NCBI RefSeq assembly: GCF_011761185.1
Contig: NZ_JAAOYM010000001.1
Span: 2,232,001-2,296,000, forward strand
DNA from: Saccharomonospora amisosensis
GTDB lineage: Bacteria; Actinomycetota; Actinomycetes; Mycobacteriales; Pseudonocardiaceae
Direction: 5' to 3'
Length of the DNA: 64,000 nt
Shown here: positions 16,810-25,348 of the stretch, piece by piece
Layout: each line of letters begins with the position of its first letter
Position numbering within the stretch: the stretch's first letter is position 1
Made by a program: the position numbers and the translations under genes
Notes under the pieces: model-generated
Seen by the model: the letters and a program-made list of their open reading frames with translations, nothing else
Database searches by the model: none
What the model was told of the DNA's origin: nothing

Positions 16810-17469
16810 TCAGTACGAGCAGGTGTTGAGCATGCTCTGTAGTGAGGACTTTTCCGATGACTGCAGGTGCAGGCCCCAGCGGTATTTGGTGTGGATCCAC
16901 CATTTGGAGTAGGCGCAGCGGGCGCCGGAGCGCGGTGGTTGCCAGGCGGAGGGGTCTTGGTCGCCCTTGGCCTGGTTGACGTTGTCGGTGACGGCGATCA
17001 GCTGGGGACCGTTGAGGTCGTTGGCGAAGCTCTGCCGCTTGCTGGTTGTCCAGTTGCGTGCGCCGGAGCGCCATGCCTCGGCGAGGGGCACGATGTGGTC
17101 GATGTCGACGTCGGATGCCTGATACCAGACGGCGCCGTCGTAGTAGCTGTACCAGCGGCCGGAGTCGGGGTAGCAGTCCGCGCCGATGCTGGCGTAGTCG
17201 GCGTCGCGTTCGAGCACTACTTCGCGGGTGTTGCAGTTGTCGCCTTGTCCGATCCAGTGTGGGAACTTGTCGCGGGAGTAGCCGGTCATCGACTCCTGGG
17301 AGCGGACGGTCAGCGAGTCGAGTTCGGCTTGTGCGGTGGCTTTGGACGGCGTTCCGGGAGGTAGCGCGAGAGCGGACGGGGCGGTCATCGTGGTTGCGCT
17401 GCTGAACAGCAGCGCCGCGATGGCGACGGTAAGCAGGCTACGCAGCGAGATTCTCGGCGAGAGAGCCAC
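16810..17469 (-). CDS. Secreted HNH-type nuclease (DUF1524/GmrSD C-terminal-like)
   Basis: A 219-residue protein starting at GTG 17467-17469 with GAAGGG upstream. Residues about 1-35 form a Sec signal peptide (SLLTVAIAALLFSS, cleavage after ALA). The mature part has the His-Me-finger core DIDHIVPLAEAWRSGA, the NDLNGPQLIAVTDNVNQAKG asparagine segment and DPSAWQPP, with paired cysteines (DNCNTRE, DCYPD, RCAYS, NTCSY) consistent with extracellular disulfides. This family comprises exported DNases of actinobacteria used for nutrient release or competition. A 69-bp leader separates it from a strong palindrome. Confidence 0.88.
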   Translation of the reverse strand: MALSPRISLRSLLTVAIAALLFSSATTMTAPSALALPPGTPSKATAQAELDSLTVRSQESMTGYSRDKFPHWIGQGDNCNTREVVLERDADYASIGADCYPDSGRWYSYYDGAVWYQASDVDIDHIVPLAEAWRSGARNWTTSKRQSFANDLNGPQLIAVTDNVNQAKGDQDPSAWQPPRSGARCAYSKWWIHTKYRWGLHLQSSEKSSLQSMLNTCSY

Positions 17470-17537
17470 GGGGTGAACCCTTCGGGAGACGATACGACCC
17501 TCACACGGTGTTCGTGTTGGGTGAAGTAGCCGTTTTG

Positions 17538-17557
17538 TGGCAATGACGCCATTGCCA
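17538..17557. promoter_or_regulatory. 8-4-8 inverted repeat in the nuclease/ABC importer divergent region
   Basis: TGGCAATG-ACGC-CATTGCCA is a perfect 20-bp dyad in the 391-bp gap between the divergent nuclease and ATPase genes. Perfect 8-bp arms with a 4-bp spacer are typical of TetR/GntR/LacI-size operators. The rest of the gap shows no gene. Confidence 0.55.
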
Positions 17558-17860
17558 ACCGGTTGTGAACGATTCGATGTGTTCGCGTGGAACCGGGTGA
17601 TCTTCAGTGTGCTCGGCGAGCGAATCGACACGGTGGGGGCGAAGTCATCGAGCTCGCGGTGCGCGGCGCCGAGGTCGCGGCTGTGCTGTCCGGCGGAACG
17701 CCACCGGTGGTGCGTGAGCGCGCGGCCAGAGGCGATCGTACTGGGCTGATTGCGTTTCCCGATCGTCACGGGGTTTGTTCACCATCCGTATACGAACTGC
17801 TGTTGCACTGAGCCCGTTCGGTGGAAAGCCGCCGACGACAGGAAAGGTGCGGTAGCGGTT

Positions 17861-18961
17861 GTGAGCCGGATTCGACTTCAGGGGCTGACCCGGCGCTTCG
17901 GCGCGGTGACGGCCGTTGACGACATAGAACTGGACATCGCCGACGGCGAGTTCCTCGTCCTGCTGGGACCGAGTGGATGCGGCAAGTCGACTCTGCTCCG
18001 CATGATCGCCGGCCTGCTGCCTCCCACCGAGGGCAGGCTCTGGCTCGGCGACGCCGACATAACGCACCTGCCGCCGCAGCGGCGCGACGTGGCGATGGTG
18101 TTCCAGAGCTACGCCCTCTATCCGCACCTGTCCGTGGCCCGCAACATCGGTTTTCCGCTGCGTACCAGGAAACGTCCTCGGGCGGAGATCCGGGCGAGGG
18201 TGGCGGAGGTGGCCGCAACGCTCGGTCTCACCGACCTGCTCGACCGCAAACCTCGCGAGCTCTCCGGCGGCCAGCGGCAACGGGTGGCGCTCGGCAGGGC
18301 GCTCGTGCGCGACCCCGGTGCCTTCCTCATGGATGAGCCCTTGTCCAATCTGGATGCCAAACTGCGCGCCGGAACCCGAGCCGAGATCGCGGAGCTGCAC
18401 CGCAGGCTGCGGACCACGACGGTCTACGTCACCCACGATCAGGTCGAGGCCATGACCATGGCCACGCGCATCGCACTGCTGAACGAGGGCAGGCTCGAAC
18501 AGCTCGGCACACCATCCGAGATGTACGACGCGCCCGCGTCGGTGTTCGCCGCGACGTTCCTCGGCTCGCCAGCCATGAACGTCCTCGACGCGACCGTGCG
18601 TTCGGTGGACGGTGTGCTCCTCGCCGAGGCCGAAGGGCTCCGCCTGTCACTCGGCATCGAGGCGGACATCCCGGAACGGCCGGTCCGGCTCGGTGTCCGG
18701 CCCGAGCACCTCACGCTCAGCCCGGCCGGAAGGCAGGGAATCCGAGCCGTTGTCACGACCGTCGAGAACCTCGGCAGCGAGGAGGTCGCCCAATGCCGGG
18801 CCGGGCACACCACCGTCTCCGTGCGCGGCCCGCGTCCCCTCGGGGTCACCCCCGGGGAGGCAGTCACCCTGGATACCCGGCCGGAGCAGCTGCACCTGTT
18901 CGACCACAGCAGCGGGCGCAGGCTCGCCTGGCAGGCCGTGTCGGTCCCCGAACCCGTCTGA
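17861..18961 (+). CDS. ABC transporter ATPase, UgpC/MalK (CUT1) type
   Basis: A 366-residue importer ATPase: Walker A GPSGCGKST at about 37-45, Q-loop VFQSYALYPHLSV, signature LSGGQRQRVALGRAL, Walker B LMDEPLSNLDA, H-loop VTHDQ, and a C-terminal TOBE regulatory domain from about 240 (VRLGVRPEHL). The GTG at 17861 begins the usual SRIRLQGLTRRFG N-terminus; in-frame ATG codons upstream lack homologous character. With the following binding protein and two permeases it forms a CUT1 importer for sugars or sugar-phosphate esters. Confidence 0.93.
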   Translation: MSRIRLQGLTRRFGAVTAVDDIELDIADGEFLVLLGPSGCGKSTLLRMIAGLLPPTEGRLWLGDADITHLPPQRRDVAMVFQSYALYPHLSVARNIGFPLRTRKRPRAEIRARVAEVAATLGLTDLLDRKPRELSGGQRQRVALGRALVRDPGAFLMDEPLSNLDAKLRAGTRAEIAELHRRLRTTTVYVTHDQVEAMTMATRIALLNEGRLEQLGTPSEMYDAPASVFAATFLGSPAMNVLDATVRSVDGVLLAEAEGLRLSLGIEADIPERPVRLGVRPEHLTLSPAGRQGIRAVVTTVENLGSEEVAQCRAGHTTVSVRGPRPLGVTPGEAVTLDTRPEQLHLFDHSSGRRLAWQAVSVPEPV

Positions 18962-18988
18962 TCACCCCCGAAGAAAGAGGAATCCCCC

Positions 18989-20362
18989 ATGAAACGTTTC
19001 CTGCTCGCGGCCTGCGCCGCGGCGCTGATGCTGGCCACCGCGGCCTGCGGACTGGGCAGCGAGAGCACCGGTTCGGAAGGGCCGGTGAGCCGCGTTCCCG
19101 AACTGAAGCCGGACCAGAAGGTGTCGATCGTCTTCGAGAGCTACAACTTCGGCCAGGCCGGGGCGTGGCCCGACACCTTCAACGAGCTGATCGCCGCGTT
19201 CGAGAAGGCACATCCGAACATCTCGGTGACGGCGCAAAAACCGCAGGGCAACAGCGCGAACCCGGCCACCGACACCATCTCCAGCCTGCAGAGCCAGCTC
19301 ACCGCCGGCAGCCCGCCCGACGTCGTGCAGCTCGGTTTCTCCGACCTCGACTTCACCGTCAACCAGCTCAAGGCGCTGCCGCTGGACGACCTGGTCGGCA
19401 AGGACACCGTGCAGGCCAACTTCGACGGTGAGCAGTACCCCTATGCGGCGTCGGCACGCACCCTCGGCGACTGGGAGGGCAAGACCTACGGCGTGCCGTT
19501 CGTCTTCTCCACGCCGATGCTCTACTACAACAAGCAGCTGTTCACTCAGGCCGGTCTCGACCCCGAAAACCCGCCCGCCACCTGGGCCGAGGTCCGCGAC
19601 GCGGCCGAGGCCATCAAGAAGAGCACCGGCAAGGACGGCGCCTATGTGGACTGCCTGACCAAGGCCGCCAAGGACTGGTGCTTCCAGGCTCTCGTGCGCT
19701 CGGGCGGCGGCAGGGTCATCTCCGAGGACCGCTCGAGGCTGACGTTCGCCGACGAGCCCTCGGTCGAGGTCGTGCGCACCATGCAGGACATGGTGAAAGC
19801 CGGCGCCATGCCCAACCGCACGCAGATGCAGGCCGTCGAGTCCTTCGCCCGTGGCGACCTCGGCATGATCCTGGAGTCCAGCGCCATCCAGGGCACCTTC
19901 CTCAAGGGAGCCGGTGACAGGTGGGAGCTCGGCGCCGCGGCGATGCCGAGCTTCGACGGCAAGCAGGCCATCCCGACCAACTCCGGGGCCGCGCTGTTCG
20001 TGTTCTCCAAGGACGCGGCCAAGCAGCGGGCCGCGTGGGAGCTGATCAAGTTCCTCACCAGCGAGAAGGCGTACACCACGATCGCCACCAAGATCGGCTA
20101 CCTGCCGTTGCGCACCGGGCTGGTGGACGACCCGGACGGCCTGAAGCAGTGGGCCGACGAGAACCCGTACCTCGAGCCGAACCTGAAGCAGCTGGAGCAC
20201 CTTGAGCCGTGGGTGTCGATGCCCGGCGCGAATTACCTGCAGATCCGCGACGGGATGATGCAGGCCGTGGAGAACGCCGTGTACCAGGGCGCTGATCCCG
20301 CGGAGGCGCTGCGATCCGCGCAGAAGGAAGCCACGGCGCTGCTCCCGGGCGGAGGGAAGTGA
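18989..20362 (+). CDS. Extracellular solute-binding lipoprotein, UgpB-like
   Basis: A 457-residue family 1 solute-binding protein. Signal peptide MKRFLLAACAAALMLATAAC ends in a lipobox with Cys20 for lipid anchoring. The segments VSIVFESYNFGQAGAWPDTF, TAGSPPDVVQLGFSDLDF and YGVPFVFSTPMLYYNKQLF are characteristic of CUT1 binding proteins. The neighbouring phosphodiesterase suggests a glycerophosphodiester or glycerol-phosphate ligand, but this is inference; a plain oligosaccharide ligand is possible. A 27-bp gap with AAAGAGG separates it from the ATPase gene. Confidence 0.9.
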   Translation: MKRFLLAACAAALMLATAACGLGSESTGSEGPVSRVPELKPDQKVSIVFESYNFGQAGAWPDTFNELIAAFEKAHPNISVTAQKPQGNSANPATDTISSLQSQLTAGSPPDVVQLGFSDLDFTVNQLKALPLDDLVGKDTVQANFDGEQYPYAASARTLGDWEGKTYGVPFVFSTPMLYYNKQLFTQAGLDPENPPATWAEVRDAAEAIKKSTGKDGAYVDCLTKAAKDWCFQALVRSGGGRVISEDRSRLTFADEPSVEVVRTMQDMVKAGAMPNRTQMQAVESFARGDLGMILESSAIQGTFLKGAGDRWELGAAAMPSFDGKQAIPTNSGAALFVFSKDAAKQRAAWELIKFLTSEKAYTTIATKIGYLPLRTGLVDDPDGLKQWADENPYLEPNLKQLEHLEPWVSMPGANYLQIRDGMMQAVENAVYQGADPAEALRSAQKEATALLPGGGK

Positions 20363-21216
20363 GCGTGGGCACCGGGCCGGACCTCACCCTGGTGCAGCTG
20401 ACCGACAGCCACCTGCTGCCCGAGGGAGCGCTGATGCACGACGTCGTCGACACGGCGGCGAACCTCGTCGCGGCGCTGGAGATGATCGAGCGGTCGGACC
20501 TGCCGGTGGCGGCGCTGCTGCTCACCGGTGACCTCGCCGACAACGGCGCTGCCTCCGCTTATCGCAGGCTGCGGGAGGTCGTGGAGCCCGCCGCCCGTCG
20601 GCTCGGTGCCGAGGTGATCTACACGATGGGCAACCACGACGAGCGAGGGGCCTTCCGCGCCGAGGTGCTCGGCGAGCAGCCGTCCACAGCGGACTACGAC
20701 ACGGTGACCACGATCGGCGGCCTGCGTGTGGTGTCGCTGGACAGCAGCGAACCGGGCCAGCACGACGGGCACCTGTCCGGTGAGCAGCTCGACTGGCTGG
20801 GCGACGTGCTCGCCACGCCCGCACCCCGGGGCACCGTGCTGGTGTGCCACCACCCGCCGCTGCCGTCGCCGGTGCCGACCGTGCACCTGTTGCGGTTGCG
20901 GGAAGCCGAGCGGCTGGCCAGGGTCGTCGAGGGCAGCGACGTTCGGCTCGTGGTCACCGGACACGCCCACCACGCGGGCTGTGGAGCGCTGGGCGGGATT
21001 CCGGTGTGGGTCGGGCCTGCCCTTGCCTACGGCGTGGCGGCGGTGCCCCCGAGCGGCAGGCTGCGGGCGCGCGCGGACGCGGCGTTCAGCCGCATCGACG
21101 TCTTCGGGGACCAGCTCGTGGCCACCGCGGTGCCGCTGTCGCGGGCCGAGGGCGTGTACGACGTGGCGGCCGCCGAGCGGGTGCGGCTGGTGCGGGAGGT
21201 CGTCGGCGCATGGTGA
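20359..21216 (+). CDS. Class III metallophosphoesterase (CpdA-like) inside the importer operon
   Basis: A 285-residue calcineurin-like phosphoesterase with all metal motifs: TDSH (D-x-H) at the start, GDLADN, GNHDE, the VCHHPPLP histidine and GHAHH. The GTG start overlaps the binding-protein stop (GTGA), and its own stop overlaps the permease ATG. Family members hydrolyse cyclic nucleotides or glycerophosphodiesters (CpdA, GpdQ, Rv0805). No signal peptide is visible, so it acts in the cytosol. Its position between binding protein and permeases suggests that it cleaves the imported phosphodiester, the role UgpQ plays in E. coli with an unrelated fold. Confidence 0.88.
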   Translation: MSVGTGPDLTLVQLTDSHLLPEGALMHDVVDTAANLVAALEMIERSDLPVAALLLTGDLADNGAASAYRRLREVVEPAARRLGAEVIYTMGNHDERGAFRAEVLGEQPSTADYDTVTTIGGLRVVSLDSSEPGQHDGHLSGEQLDWLGDVLATPAPRGTVLVCHHPPLPSPVPTVHLLRLREAERLARVVEGSDVRLVVTGHAHHAGCGALGGIPVWVGPALAYGVAAVPPSGRLRARADAAFSRIDVFGDQLVATAVPLSRAEGVYDVAAAERVRLVREVVGAW

Positions 21217-22178
21217 GCGGCACCTTTGTGGAGGTCGCCGCCCCCGCGCGGAACCGGGAGGCGGGCACGGCGGACACTGTGCCCGCCTCCCGGGAGGCGG
21301 TGTGGAACCGGATGCGCCGGCTCGCGCCGCCGTACCTCTACCTCGTGCCCGCCGTCGTACTGCTCGTCGTGTGGACCTACCAGCCGCTGGCCCAGACGTT
21401 CGTGCTGTCGACGTACTCGTGGAACCTCGTGCCGAGCACGCCGATGGTCGATGTGGGGCTCGGCAACTACGAGCGGCTGCTCAGCACGCCGGAGCTGAGT
21501 CGCGCGGTCTGGCGCACGGTGGTCGTGATCCTCGGGATGCTGCCGTTCGCGGTGGTGATCCCGGTGGTGGTAGCGCTGCTCACCCGGCGGGTGCGAGGCA
21601 GGGCGCAGGGGGTGTACCGGGCACTGGTGTTCGCGCCGATGCTCGTCGCCCCGGTGGCCGGTGCCGCCGTGTGGCAGTGGCTGCTTGACCCGTCCGCCGG
21701 TGCCGTCAACCGCGTGCTCGGCACCGACGTGAACTGGCTCAACACGGCGGGGACCGCGCAGTTGTCGATCATCGTGATCACCGGCTGGCACGTCGTCGGG
21801 TTCGCTGTGCTCGTGGTGACGGCCGGGCTGGCGGGCATCAATCCTGACTACGCGGCGGCGGCGCAGGTCGATGGAGCCTCGCGAAGCCAGGTGACCCGCT
21901 GGGTCACCCTGCCGCTGCTCTCACCGACGCTGGCGTTCCTGGTGCTCATGACCGTGCTGTTGTCGGCACAGTGGACGTTCCCGCTGATCGACACCCTGAC
22001 CCAGGGCGGGCCGGTCGGGTCGACCACCAACCTCTACTACCTGCTCTGGGAGTACGGCTTCCGCAGCCACGACGCGGGCCTGGCCGCCGCGGCGGGAGTG
22101 CTGTTCTTCCTCGGCTTCATCGTGGTGGCCGCGTTGCTGACGCGGCTCTCCGAAAGGCTGAGTCACCATGACGACTGA
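21210..22178 (+). CDS. ABC importer permease, UgpA type
   Basis: A 322-residue inner-membrane permease with about six transmembrane helices; the first is YLYLVPAVVLLVVWTYQPL at about 44-62. The cytoplasmic EAA loop that docks on the ATPase reads DYAAAAQVDGASRSQVTRWV. A charged ~35-residue N-terminal tail precedes helix 1. The ATG at 21210 overlaps the phosphoesterase stop by 7 bp. It pairs with the following permease to form the channel. Confidence 0.92.
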   Translation: MVSGTFVEVAAPARNREAGTADTVPASREAVWNRMRRLAPPYLYLVPAVVLLVVWTYQPLAQTFVLSTYSWNLVPSTPMVDVGLGNYERLLSTPELSRAVWRTVVVILGMLPFAVVIPVVVALLTRRVRGRAQGVYRALVFAPMLVAPVAGAAVWQWLLDPSAGAVNRVLGTDVNWLNTAGTAQLSIIVITGWHVVGFAVLVVTAGLAGINPDYAAAAQVDGASRSQVTRWVTLPLLSPTLAFLVLMTVLLSAQWTFPLIDTLTQGGPVGSTTNLYYLLWEYGFRSHDAGLAAAAGVLFFLGFIVVAALLTRLSERLSHHDD

Positions 22179-23001
22179 CGACGTGGTGGGTTTGTCGTCG
22201 CGGGCGCGGCGGCTCGGCGGGCACGTCGTGCTCGGCCTGCTGAGCCTGGTGTGCGTGTTCCCCATCTACTGGCTCTACGCCACATCGCTGCGCGCACCGC
22301 GGGACGTGTACTCGCTGTCGGTGCTGCCGTGGCCGCTGTCCACCGCGAGTTACACGGAGGCGTTCGCGAAGAACGACGTGCTGGGCATGCTGTTCAACAC
22401 CGGCGTGGTCGCGGTGTTCAGTGCGCTGGGGCAGCTGCTGGTGGCGCTGCTCGCCGCCTACGCCTTCGCGGCGTGGCGGTTCCCGCTGCAACGGCTGCTG
22501 TACCTGATGTTCGTCGGTACGTGGCTCGTGCCGTTCCAGGCGACGATCTTGCCGAACTACGTGCTGCTGTCGCGGCTGGGCCTGCTGGAGACTCTCGCGG
22601 GCGTGATCGTGCCCACGCTGTGCTCGGCGCTGGGTGTGCTGTTGCTACGGGAGCACCTCAACGCCTTTCCGAAGGAACTGCTCGACGCCGCGCGCATGGA
22701 CGGCCGGACATCGTGGAGTACGTTGTGGACCGTCGTGGTCCCGACGCTGCGGCCCGCGCTGGCCGCGCTGGGCATTCTGCTGGCGATCAGCGCGTGGAAC
22801 GAGTACTTCTGGCCCGCGATGGTGCTGCAGCGCAGCAACGCCGTGGTGCAGCTGGGCCTGCGCAGCTTCATGGGCACCGAGGGCAACGAATGGGGCCCGC
22901 TGATGGCCACGGCTGGGCTGGCGTGCCTGCCGGTGTTCGCGCTCTACCTCGTCCTGCAGCGGCACATCGTGAACGCGTTCGTGCGGTCGGGACTCAAGTG
23001 A
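22168..23001 (+). CDS. ABC importer permease, UgpE type
   Basis: A 277-residue permease with six predicted helices (first VVLGLLSLVCVFPIYWLYA). The EAA loop is ELLDAARMDGRTSWSTLWTV, typical of the CUT1 UgpE/MalG partner. It overlaps the previous permease gene by 11 bp, completing the ATPase-binding protein-esterase-permease-permease operon. Its last 8 bp overlap the convergent LysR gene. Confidence 0.92.
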   Translation: MTTDDVVGLSSRARRLGGHVVLGLLSLVCVFPIYWLYATSLRAPRDVYSLSVLPWPLSTASYTEAFAKNDVLGMLFNTGVVAVFSALGQLLVALLAAYAFAAWRFPLQRLLYLMFVGTWLVPFQATILPNYVLLSRLGLLETLAGVIVPTLCSALGVLLLREHLNAFPKELLDAARMDGRTSWSTLWTVVVPTLRPALAALGILLAISAWNEYFWPAMVLQRSNAVVQLGLRSFMGTEGNEWGPLMATAGLACLPVFALYLVLQRHIVNAFVRSGLK

Positions 23002-23884
23002 GCGAACCAGGCAGGCAACTGAGGAAGGCTTCCACGAGCGGGTTCCGCGCGTCGGGCCAGACGACGTAGAGGTCAAGCATGGGGACGGGGTCGTACAGGG
23101 CGACCGAGGTGGTGCGAGGGCTGCCGGGTGTGCCGCCGAAGACGCCCCGTGCCGCCGAGGCGAACCCGACGACCGGCTTGATGGCCGCGAGGATGGCCGT
23201 GGCGCCGGGGTCGTCGACCTCCTCGGCGATGGTGAGCCGGATGCCGCTGCTGTGGGCGGCGGAGAGGATGGTGTCGTACATCGCGGCCGACTGCGCCCGG
23301 TTGAACAGCACGCAGGATTCGGCGGCGAGTTCCCCGAACGGTACGCGCCTGCGGCCCGCCCAGCGGTGCTTCTCGCCGACGATGGCGACCAGCGGAATGC
23401 GCAGCAGGTGCCGGCTGAGCAGCGACGTGGAGCTGGGTTTGCCGTACACCATCGCTACGTCGAGCTTGCCCTCGGCCAGCGCGGCCAGCTGCGGCCCGGT
23501 GCGCATCTCGAACATCTCGACGTCGACGGCGGGGTGGCGGCTGTCCAGCGTGGTGAGCACACCGGGCAGGATCCGCTGTCCCGCGGGGAAGTTGTACCCG
23601 ATTCGCAGGGTGCCCACCTTGCCCGCGGCGGCGGCACGGGCCGCCGCTCCAGCCTGATCCACCTTGGCGACGATGTCGCGGGCGAGATCGAGGAACGCCT
23701 CGCCCGCGGGAGTGAGCCGCACCTCGTGAGAGTTGCGCGCGACCAGTTCGACCCCGACCGAGCGTTCCAGCCTGCGCAGGTGCTGGCTCAGCGACGGCTG
23801 GGCCAGGTGCAGGCTCGCCGCGGCGCGGCCGAAGTGCAGCTCGTCGGCGATCGCGAGAAACGAGATCAGATGGCGCAGTTCCAC
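22994..23884 (-). CDS. LysR-family transcriptional regulator (1 of 3 related copies)
   Basis: A 296-residue LysR regulator, N-terminal winged helix-turn-helix (FGRAAASLHLAQPSLSQHLR) and C-terminal periplasmic-binding-like effector domain. GTG 23882-23884 gives the standard VELRHLISFL start; an in-frame GTG at 23914 would overlap a perfect palindrome and is less likely. It shares LRIGYNF and the CVLFN.AQSAAMYDTI segment with the two LysR proteins at 31.7 and 32.6 kb, so the three are paralogues. It is divergent from the desaturase gene, which heads the lipid operon and is its probable target. Confidence 0.9.
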   Translation of the reverse strand: MELRHLISFLAIADELHFGRAAASLHLAQPSLSQHLRRLERSVGVELVARNSHEVRLTPAGEAFLDLARDIVAKVDQAGAAARAAAAGKVGTLRIGYNFPAGQRILPGVLTTLDSRHPAVDVEMFEMRTGPQLAALAEGKLDVAMVYGKPSSTSLLSRHLLRIPLVAIVGEKHRWAGRRRVPFGELAAESCVLFNRAQSAAMYDTILSAAHSSGIRLTIAEEVDDPGATAILAAIKPVVGFASAARGVFGGTPGSPRTTSVALYDPVPMLDLYVVWPDARNPLVEAFLSCLPGSLT

Positions 23885-23913
23885 GTCCGAACGGTAGCCG
23901 CGGTGTGCGAGCA

Positions 23914-23929
23914 CCCGGTGAACACCGGG
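23914..23929. promoter_or_regulatory. Perfect palindrome in the LysR/desaturase divergent region
   Basis: CCCGGTG-AA-CACCGGG is a perfect 7-2-7 dyad, 30 bp upstream of the LysR start and about 180 bp upstream of the desaturase. LysR proteins bind dyads at such divergent promoters, so this is a candidate autoregulatory site, although it does not match the plain T-N11-A box. Confidence 0.45.
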
Positions 23930-24110
23930 CGACGAAGTGGCGTCGTGCGCGGCGCATTTGGAACGGGAGCCTGACCCGATAACGAAGTCCTATGCCGCGA
24001 TCGGCAACTCGGCAAGCACGCGGGCCGGAGGACCCGGCGTTGTTACGTTCAGTGCCGTCCGCGCTGACGACAAGCCTGTTGGCAACCGGCGAAAGGGCAG
24101 TTGAGCGACG

Positions 24111-25067
24111 ATGACCGAAGACATGGCCGAGCGAGCGCCGGAAAGGCCCGTTCCTCGCCGCAAGACCATCAATAGCCCATACCTGCACCGCCTGCAACGG
24201 CGCCACTTCCTGCTGTTCGACATCCTGCCCATTGTGGGCACCGCGGCGGCTTTCGTGTTCCTCGCGGTGCATCCGTTCGGCTGGACCGAGCTGGCCCTGC
24301 TGCTGTCGATGTGGCTGCTCACCGGGCTCGGCGTGACCGTCGGGTACCACCGGCTGTTCACGCACCGCACGTTCAAGGCGGCCCAGCCGGTGGCGGTCGT
24401 GCTCGCGGTGCTCGGTTCGATGGCAGGCCAGGGCGGGCTCGTGTCGTGGGTGGCGCTGCACCGGCGGCATCACGAGTACAGCGACCGCGAGGGCGACCCG
24501 CACTCGCCGAACCTCTCCGGAGGCGGGCTCAGGGGCACGCTGCGCGGTCTGGCGCACTCGCACTTCCTCTGGATGCGCCGCCACGAGTACCCGAACATCG
24601 TGCACTACGCTCCCGATCTCATCCGCGACCGCGCACTCGTCCGCGTCGCCCGCCTCTACTACCACTGGGTCGTGCTCGGGCTTGTTGTTCCCGCGGCTGT
24701 CGGCGGGTTGGTCTCGATGAGCTGGACCGGCGCCGTCAGCGGCCTGCTGTGGGGCGGCCTGGTGCGGATCTTCGTGCTCGAGCACATCGTCTGGGCGATC
24801 AACTCCTTCCTGCACATGTTCGGCACGCGGCCCTACCAGTCCAGGGAGAACAGCCGTAACGGAGGGATCTTCGCAATCGTCACGCTGGGCGAGTCCTGGC
24901 ACAACAACCACCATGCCTTCCCGGAGTCGCCGTCGTTCGGTCTCGACTGGTACCGCCTCGACCCCGGGTTCTGGCTCATCAAGCTGCTCGCGTGCTGTGG
25001 CCTGGCGTGGGACCTCAAGGTGCCCTCCGCCGCGCGCATGGACGCCAAGCGCATCACCGCCGCATAG
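24111..25067 (+). CDS. Acyl-CoA / acyl-carrier fatty acid desaturase (stearoyl-CoA desaturase type)
   Basis: A 318-residue integral membrane di-iron desaturase. The three histidine boxes are complete: HRLFTH, HRRHH and HNNHH. Hydrophobic pairs around 40-90 and 180-225 form the membrane hairpins. The family introduces a delta-9-type cis double bond in acyl-CoA or acyl-ACP using O2 and an electron donor. It opens the lipid operon and is followed 11 bp later by an acyl carrier gene, so the substrate may be carrier-bound. The reductase gene at 51.3 kb could supply electrons. Confidence 0.93.
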   Translation: MTEDMAERAPERPVPRRKTINSPYLHRLQRRHFLLFDILPIVGTAAAFVFLAVHPFGWTELALLLSMWLLTGLGVTVGYHRLFTHRTFKAAQPVAVVLAVLGSMAGQGGLVSWVALHRRHHEYSDREGDPHSPNLSGGGLRGTLRGLAHSHFLWMRRHEYPNIVHYAPDLIRDRALVRVARLYYHWVVLGLVVPAAVGGLVSMSWTGAVSGLLWGGLVRIFVLEHIVWAINSFLHMFGTRPYQSRENSRNGGIFAIVTLGESWHNNHHAFPESPSFGLDWYRLDPGFWLIKLLACCGLAWDLKVPSAARMDAKRITAA

Positions 25068-25078
25068 GAGACACGCAC

Positions 25079-25348
25079 GTGGACAACAACAGCGACACGA
25101 GCAGGGAAGCCATCGTCGCGTGGTGCCAGGAGTACATCGCGGGGTTGATCGACGTCGAGCCGGCGGCGGTGGATCCCGCCGCCGACTTCGACCGGCTCGG
25201 CATCGACTCCGCGCTGGCGGTATCGCTGCTGATCGAGGTGGAGCAGCGCTACGGCGTCGACCTGGCCCCGGAGGACCTGTTCGACAACCCGACGCTCAAC
25301 GCGGTCGCCGACCACCTGCACGCGCACACCCAACGGACCGTGGCGTGA
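25079..25348 (+). CDS. Acyl carrier protein
   Basis: An 89-residue free-standing carrier protein. The phosphopantetheine attachment site is Ser44 in RLGIDSALA, followed by the acidic recognition helix (LLIEVEQRYGVDLAPEDLF). GTG at 25079 is preceded by GGAG and begins a normal-length ACP. The four-base overlap with the methyltransferase gene and the nearby fatty acyl-AMP ligase indicate that it carries the acyl chain for tailoring or as a starter unit. Confidence 0.92.
   Translation: MDNNSDTSREAIVAWCQEYIAGLIDVEPAAVDPAADFDRLGIDSALAVSLLIEVEQRYGVDLAPEDLFDNPTLNAVADHLHAHTQRTVA

Noticed and set aside
23073-24914. 613-codon minus-strand open frame across the LysR and desaturase genes
   Set aside because: The desaturase histidine boxes and LysR domain are in other frames; this frame is compositional.
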